The translations under genes and the position numbers were made by a program. Positions 57,891 to 64,000 of a stretch of 64,000 bases of DNA are shown piece after piece (position 1 is the stretch's first letter; each line of letters starts with the position of its first letter). Source of the stretch: Odiellus spinosus (taxonomy: Eukaryota > Arthropoda > Arachnida > Opiliones > Phalangiidae). The stretch spans positions 28,811,935-28,875,934 of the forward strand of contig OY987227.1 of NCBI GenBank assembly GCA_963920705.1, in the 5' to 3' direction. The notes under the pieces were generated by a model that worked only from the letters and a program-made list of their open reading frames with translations, did not search any database and was not told the origin of the DNA.

Positions 57891-58419
57891 GAGCTCAGAA
57901 TTCGTATCATTTTTATTAATTGGATAAAATCTACTAAATTCTGATGTATATTATCCGTTTGATTAAAACAGACTATTTGCAATTCGAGCTAACTTATTCC
58001 AAGAGTAACAAAACCTAATCCATATCCGTTTTTATCCAGAATATTATCCATTGCGTTATATGTTCGGATAAAAATTAAATTCAAAATTTATTTTCCTGAA
58101 AAATAACGAATAAAAAGATGATTTAAAATCTTATCGTTTTATTTCTATATTCTTCGAATTAAAAGTCAATTTGAAATATTGTTTCTTATATTTTCGACTA
58201 ATTCTGGAAACGCGAATGTTTCTTATCCATCGTTATACGTTTGAATACGAGTAATTTGTAGGATAGATAAAGCGGCGAAGGCTTATCTTCGTGTAAACCT
58301 TATACGTTTAACAATTATACGAATATAGAAATTTCATTGTTTTAGTTATAAACAATTTATCCTTGAATAAAATATCTGAAAATATACGGAAGATAATGGA
58401 TCGATCAGATTCAGAGCTC
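57891..58419. mobile_element. GAGCTC element (type 2)
   Basis: GAGCTCAGAATTCGTATC to GATTCAGAGCTC, with TA only at the right. Both ends carry the same CAGAAT/ATTCAG change away from the family sequence. Confidence 0.75.
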
Positions 58420-58954
58420 TATAAGATTGAGAGAGAGAGAGTGTGGCTTATTTAGAAACGGTCGAGTGTCGTAGGTTCTTTCCATTTAGACGATCCCGCT
58501 GTAGCGGTATTATATACCTAGTAACCGAGGGACGTAAATTAACATTAACGATTTCCAAACAAGGAACGACCGTGCTTGCAGTTAGTTAACGCAACTCGGG
58601 GAGAATCTTTATCGACTGCGGGTGTATTTATGAGACGGCGCCAGACGTAAGCTTGTCTACAGACCAAGATATAGAAAACTATCCTCGAGATTATATATTA
58701 TTAGGGAAATAAGGAACGAGAGATAAAAGGAAAATAAATGGATATTATCGTAGGATTGGAGAATCGATCAAGAAATAAAATCACACACTTTCCCACGCTC
58801 GTTACGGATCAAATATGCAAATTAAGCTTAACTTTTATAACGTGATAAATTGAAAATAGCTCTATAGAAGGTTAAGGAAAATTGATTTAGCTCCAACAGA
58901 TCGATTTTCAAATGACCGACGGAAATAAATTGTTTGAACCCTCCTTAATAGGCC
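58420..58954 (+). other. GA microsatellite and GC-richer unique DNA
   Basis: A (GA)n run at 58428-58440 precedes about 250 bp of higher GC. It resembles a promoter or untranslated exon in composition, but no donor or coding frame was confirmed. Confidence 0.25.
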
Positions 58955-59165
58955 TTTTTATAAAATAACCTTGGAAACGGATAAAAGAGTCGTTAAAAAG
59001 TACCCGTTTGTATCGAGGATGTCGCCTTTTTTCAAGCTTGCTACAAAGTATTGGATTAGATATACTTTTGCCAGTCTTGAAACTAACAAAAATAGCCGTT
59101 TAAATATAATACTTTTCTACCTAAGATGTTGCCTTTTTTCCAAGGTTGGGACGAAGTTAGAATTA
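58955..59165 (-). repeat. Dispersed repeat, inverted copy of 51436-51640
   Basis: Reverse-complement match over about 200 bp, including 'aaccttggaaacggataaaa' and 'aaggttgggacgaagtta'. Confidence 0.6.
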
Positions 59166-59181
59166 AATTTACCGTCTATTA

Positions 59182-59463
59182 AAGCTCGGAATCGGACAAT
59201 GAATAACTTCGATTTCAGTTATTTTAATCTCGGATAATTTAAGCTAATATAAAACCACTAATTCTATAAACAGACGCGTATCAAATGCGGGATATTAGAC
59301 CCAGAGATAAAATTTCAAGCAAGATTAATTAACAAAATTACGCGTTTATTGAAACCGATAACGCCAAGATAAAAATACGGCGTTTCTCGAAATCCGTGTA
59401 GAATTAAATATAATAATTCCATTTGTCTTATTCAATGAACAAAAGTTCACGAATTCCGAGCTC
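59182..59463. mobile_element. GAGCTC element (short version)
   Basis: AAGCTCGGAATCGGACAATG at the left and CACGAATTCCGAGCTC-TA at the right; the right half of the usual core is deleted. Confidence 0.7.
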
Positions 59464-59546
59464 TATCTAAATTATTCACCAATTTTTGCGTAATTCTTGT
59501 TTTTATTAGTGGAATCGATGAAATATGAATCATTTTTCTCGTTTAC

Positions 59547-59723
59547 CCTCCCCTTTAATACCGTCGTAAAATTGACTACGAGGCTGAGGCAACAGCGCCA
59601 ACTTAGACAAGGCGAAAAGCGCGTTTAAGAATTTCATTACTAGTAACTCTTTTACCCCGCCTTTGGACTCCGTCGCGTTTAGGATAATTGACAGACCGTG
59701 ATCGCGCGAAAGAGTCACGACGT
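59547..59723 (-). CDS. Candidate internal exon of an unidentified minus-strand gene
   Basis: On the minus strand, acceptor ttttag precedes 59723, and after 58 codons a donor gtaaac follows 59547. The peptide runs VVTLSRDHGLSIILNATESK…GVKELLVMKFLNALFALSKL…LPQPRSQFYDGIKGEG. Residue composition is balanced, unlike random AT-rich frames here, and the GC content rises over the same interval. I do not recognise the family. Neighbouring exons were not found; they may lie far away because flanks are filled with repeats. Confidence 0.4.
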
Positions 59724-60143
59724 CTAAAAACCATTAAATTGACATTAGAATATTTATTTCGCAACAACGTGGCGGCCGGGTATTGACTTGGTAAAAGTAG
59801 CGTTTGCTATTCGTAAACAAACGCTGGCCAAGGGGTTAACCGTTACCAAAGTGTACACTGATTACGCAATATTTATAACTGATTACGGTATACGTCCTCG
59901 GTTACGCCATCAATTTAGTACAGTCAAAGTTATAGTCTTGACTATTGAACACCGCGTGTAGTGATCAGTCGTAACTAGGGAGCCTATGATTTGAGCTAGG
60001 ACTATTAAGAATGGACACCGTATTTTTATAGATATAGAATAGATAAATAAGAAAACCCGATATTCATAAGCTTCCTATAACGGCCAAAACAGCGCGAACA
60101 ATAGTAGAAACTAATCACGCATCGCGCGTGGTTGCTATGGATA
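59724..60143. other. No feature recognised
   Basis: Unique DNA; would be intron or intergenic depending on whether the exon at 59547-59723 is real. Confidence 0.35.
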
Positions 60144-60554
60144 CAGGGTTGCTACAGGTCAGGGAAAACAGGGAAAATTCAGGGAATTTGAAAATGAGCC
60201 AAAGAGGTCAGGGAAAAGTCAGGGAATTTAATAATTAACCAAAAAGGTCAGGGAAAATCAGGGAATTTGAAAATGAGCCAAAAAAGTTAGGGAATTTTAA
60301 GATCTTTGGAGAAGCCAAGAAATTGCAATCATTATCCGCGGAAAAGATTCGAAGCTAACCGTGTCCGTTGTTTTAGATTAGAACAAAGATACGCGTGCAA
60401 CAAAGTTTGGCGAACGCGATTATATATATAATAAATAAAAGGTTAAAAATTAGGTAGTATTAACCAAAACGGTCAGGGAAAATCGTTGGAAAAGGTCAGG
60501 AAAAAACCTGGAAAAGTCAGGGAATTTCAATCTGAAAGAACTGTGGCAACCCTG
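60144..60554. mobile_element. CAGGGTTGCCAC element with 5-bp flanking repeat
   Basis: CAGGGTTGCTACAG to CTGTGGCAACCCTG, interior in the 'gtcagggaa' orientation, reversed relative to the other copies. GGATA stands directly on both sides (60139-60143 and 60555-60559), the clearest flanking duplication of this family in the window. Confidence 0.75.
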
Positions 60555-60559
60555 GGATA

Positions 60560-61115
60560 GAGAATTGGCAGACGAGCGCGTACGTAGGTTTTGTTGGTGA
60601 CTATATTGTGCCCCTACTGTTTTGGACGTTAAAGGTCGCTTATGAACGCCAGATTTCCCAATTCATCTATTAAGATAAGGTAGGTTACTCTGTTCGGCAT
60701 CTCCAATATTTTCGTCCTGGGGAATTATATACAGATCTTATTTGCGGGTATTTAACGCAAATATATACGGTAGTAGAGAAAATAGCTTTTTTGGCGCTAG
60801 GGAGAGGTTTTGACAAACTCTGGAGAGCGGCCGGCAGAACTAATTAGGAGAATCTTCTCGCAATTAGTCGAGGGAGAACCGCTACCGTCATAATTACTTT
60901 AATTACACTCTGGTCAAAAGTGAAGGGCGGTCCCTAGCCGATACAACTGGTTGTTATACGCGCTCTCCTAACGCGAAAACCAATCCCACGAGGGTTGAAC
61001 GAGGAAATAGACACGTTGCGAAAGACTTAATGATAATTTCAATAAGAGAATAGATCGAAGAGTTGCCACCACGGCAATACACTCCATTTTAAGGCAATAT
61101 TTTCTATCCATTTTC
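60560..61115. other. No gene recognised
   Basis: Unique DNA, no supported exon. Confidence 0.35.
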
Positions 61116-61330
61116 GAGTTCGGATAATAAATAAGATGTATCCGAAGATAAATAGGGCTTTTTTCAGATATTTTAATCTCGGATAAATTGTTAATATAAA
61201 GCCACAAATTCTATAAACAGACGCGTATCAAATAGATACGAATTAGACCCGGAGATAAAATTTCAAGCTCAATTAATAAACAAATTACGCGTTTATTCAA
61301 ACGGATCTAAATACGACGTTTCTCGTTGTC
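61116..61330 (+). mobile_element. GAGCTC element fragment (type 1)
   Basis: Core sequence ('ttttaatctcggataaattg', 'aaattctataaacagacgcg') without termini. Confidence 0.55.
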
Positions 61331-62852
61331 AAAGAGTTATATAATAAATTGTACCTTTACTTATTGGCCAAGAGCCGCCTTGACCACACCTTCAAAATAT
61401 TCAAAGCTATAATAAGTTCTAGAAATAGAACGCCTAAAAAAAACAAGATATAGGTAGGTGAAGTTTTGCATTTTTAGCAGCCATAGGCGTCCTTTAAAGG
61501 GAAACAACTCCAACTAATTTATTATTACGAAATAAAGTAACATATTCTTCTACAATTTTTAGCCAATATTTGAACGCTTAAAATGAGGCATTACCTTTTC
61601 GTACGAATTTATTTTCGCACTCAAAATTACAAATACTATTTTTTGCGAACGTGGAGATTCCAAACAATAAATGAAACAATAAAAAACGCCTCGTTTCTAG
61701 TTTATAGTATCCCTTTAAAAGTAGGCTAACGTTTGACATTTGAAGCATCCGTGATTTTGAATAAAATTAAGGTCGAATGGGCGTTACGCCTTTTTATGGC
61801 GCGAAAATATCCGCCTATACACTCGCGAAAATGAAATTAAGGCTTCTTTAATAAGAGTCATTTTCATTTATCTAAAAAAATCCAATTTACTCGCCTCATT
61901 ATAAAGGCTAGAACAAAAAAATTTAAAACAAAGGTTAGTTTCAACATCCGCGGAGTAAAGTTTGGGTTATAAAGAGCGGGATAATATAAAAGAGTACTTA
62001 AAATGGTGGAGGGGTTTTTAACCAGTCACAGTTTACTTCGATAAGTATAAAGGTGCCTTTCACTTATTCCACGAAATAATTTTCGAAACTATTCGCTCCA
62101 CATTTTTTTACACTGGACACTATTGGGCAGTGTTTTTGCAAAGGGTGTCCCGATTAACCCAACTCGGTAAGCAGTATGCCTAGCTGGGAAAGGATAAAGT
62201 CATAAATGCGCGGATTTCGCAGCGCCCTCGAACTTTTCCAAAATGGGGACTCCAAATATTTTAATTTGGGTCCTAATTTGTCAAAATATACATTATCAAC
62301 ACCATAAGTCTATTTTTATCTCTAGGTAACCAGCTAGCAATGAGAGGTATCTCACTCCAGGTAATAATTACTTTTGAACGGAGAATGCGCAATAGCGCGA
62401 AATCTTCAACAAGTTAGTTTTCCACTAACGCGTTTAAAAGGGTGCAGGGATGTCAAAGCTGAGAATTTTTTTTGAATATAATAGATAGCATATTCTACGA
62501 ATTTTACAATAGAGTGTAAAGAATGGTGGCGGCACTAACCATCCCTATTTTGCAACAGTACTCGAATGGAAATTTTTGAAATAGCGTGCCTTCTATTTTA
62601 GACAAATTATTCGGGGGATACTCCACCGGGAATGAAGGGTTGGGGGAGGTCAGTCTTGACTAGCTACGCTTATCGAACGATCTAAGGGTGTAGAGTAGGG
62701 CAAACGAAATAAGTTCTTGAAGGGAGGGTGAAAAGGAAAAAATCGCTTGGTGATTGGTTATACTTCAAAAATACATATTTGAGAAGTTTCTAAAATTTTT
62801 CAAAATCGGGGTTTTAATTTGGCATTAAACATAGCCCCCTCGACCAAAATAA
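61331..62852. other. Long stretch without recognised features
   Basis: I see no gene, tandem repeat or element ends here that I can support. Confidence 0.35.
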
Positions 62853-63164
62853 AGGCTAGATTTAGTCGAGCTGTTCCTTCCAATTTAGATTAAAAAATAT
62901 AATTATTATATTTCATTCTACACGGATTTCGAGAAACATCGTATTTTTATCTTCGCGTTATCCGTTTCAATAAACTCGTAATTTGTTTATTAATCAAGTT
63001 TAAAATTTAATCTCTGGATAATTCGTATCCCGCATTTGATACGCGTCTGTTTATACAATTTGCGGTTTCATATTAACGAACAATTTATCCGAGATTAAAA
63101 TATCTGAAATAAAGCCTAGTTACCAATGGATATACGAAGTTATTCATTATTCGATTCCGAGCTC
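62853..63164 (+). mobile_element. GAGCTC element, right half
   Basis: Begins in the core (GTCGAGCTGTTCCTTCC) and ends GATTCCGAGCTC-TA. Confidence 0.65.
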
Positions 63165-63510
63165 TAAACGCAAGAGGCAAAAGCGTGTATTTTCTACTAT
63201 GAAATCAATAAAAAATATTGATTTTCTTTTTCACTCTCCCTTTGTACCTGCAAAAGGGAATCCGCCTCTTTTTCGCGCCGATTCGGAAGAAAATGACTTT
63301 TTTATAGGCTTAGGAGTTTAACCTACGAGTGGAATGTATTGTTAGACTGAAGCTCGAATCTCTTCTGTAGATATTTATTATCGGACTTAATCCAAGAAGA
63401 ATCATCCCTAGCCTACGAGCGCGCCAGCTATGCCTAATTTATTATTTATCGAATATTTAACGATTTAGAGAAAGCCTCCAATATTTATAATAAAAATAAT
63501 ATTGGCTATA
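63165..63510. other. No feature recognised
   Basis: Spacer between two GAGCTC element fragments. Confidence 0.35.
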
Positions 63511-63640
63511 GAGCTCGGAATCTGATAAAGAATAACTTCGGATATCCATTGATAACTCTATGGCCTTTTTTCAGATAAATTGTTAATTATTAATATAAAA
63601 CCATAAACTATATAAACAGACGAATCAAATAGGCTTTTAA
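63511..63640 (+). mobile_element. GAGCTC element, left fragment
   Basis: TA-GAGCTCGGAATCTGATAAAG followed by 'ggatatccattgataact'; truncated. The remaining bases to 64000 show no supported feature. Confidence 0.6.
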
Positions 63641-64000
63641 ACAAGAGTATAGTGTGAACGCGACACTAATTTGCGAAGGGTCGCGGCTGCATCGTAAACT
63701 CTTTATAAATAACTCTCAAGGTATAGTAGCTCTAGACAAGGACAGAAGTGGACGAGTAATCCAATATTGTTTACGACCAGAATACGTTGAAACGCGAATA
63801 AAAGGAGCTTTTCTTTCAAGTTTCACTTAGCATTATATTAAACCCTTGTTTAAACAGCGCTTTTCAATTTAGAACCCACAGTTATAGTTTACTTTAAAGG
63901 GAGGATGAAAAGGAAATTGAAGGGAAAATCAAAAAGCGATAAATATGTGATAAAAATTACGTTAAATCAATGGCGTATTAAAAGATCTCCGATTTTTCCA

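Noticed and set aside
60968-61207. 79-codon minus-strand frame
   Set aside because: Its first part is the reverse of a GAGCTC-family repeat fragment; no splice or family support.

Overview
This window is nuclear DNA from an animal with intron-rich genes, most likely an arthropod. The base is AT-rich. Coding sequence is split into short exons with GT-AG introns, and the identifiable gene families are a Fuseless-like membrane protein, an insect/crustacean-type 4-coumarate-CoA-ligase/luciferase-like acyl-CoA synthetase, and a tandem cluster of divergent ionotropic (glutamate-receptor-like) receptors. There are no operons, Shine-Dalgarno sites, rRNA genes or CRISPR. I cannot name the species or order.

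Layout: (1) 1-3696, 3' part of a plus-strand gene for a multi-pass membrane protein resembling Fuseless, with a repeat-filled transposable element (526-1511) in an intron and a stop codon that appears to be supplied by a dispersed repeat. (2) 5990-20212, about 14 kb of nested satellite DNA made from four related short repeat families (A, B, C, D). It flips strand at about 11985, and recurrent hairpins around GGGGTACCCC mark sub-array borders. (3) 20935-21366, a 23-bp tandem repeat, then a foldback element (22136-23183). (4) 23514-33669, a complete 11-exon acyl-CoA synthetase gene (594 residues by my splice model), its introns loaded with dispersed repeats. (5) 34703-49079, four head-to-tail ionotropic-receptor paralogues. 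All share the same eight-exon structure and intron phases. Three look intact (440, 427 and 427 residues); copy 2 has an in-frame TAA and a GC splice donor. Their introns carry different, independent transposon or minisatellite insertions. (6) 49080-64000, gene-poor: candidate untranslated first exons (about 49.5-50.1 kb and 53.57-53.89 kb), a 3.9-kb TA-flanked terminal-inverted-repeat element (53095-56980) filled with tandem repeats, many short MITE-like elements, and one minus-strand candidate exon of unknown identity (59547-59723).

Repeat families recognised by comparing copies within the window: GAGCTCGGAAT-ended elements with TA flanks; CAGGGTTGCCAC-ended elements with 'cctgac'-rich interiors; GAGGGG-ended elements whose interiors are degenerate GAAATC repeats; a hAT-like CAGAGGTGT element; AAGGTATT-rich CACTGTAAAAAAT-ended DNA; and two other dispersed repeats of 200-400 bp.

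The genes do not form an obvious pathway. The receptor cluster is a local duplication family, presumably chemosensory; the synthetase and the Fuseless-like gene are independent loci. All gene models are hand-made from open frames, splice sites and phase consistency, with no transcript support.
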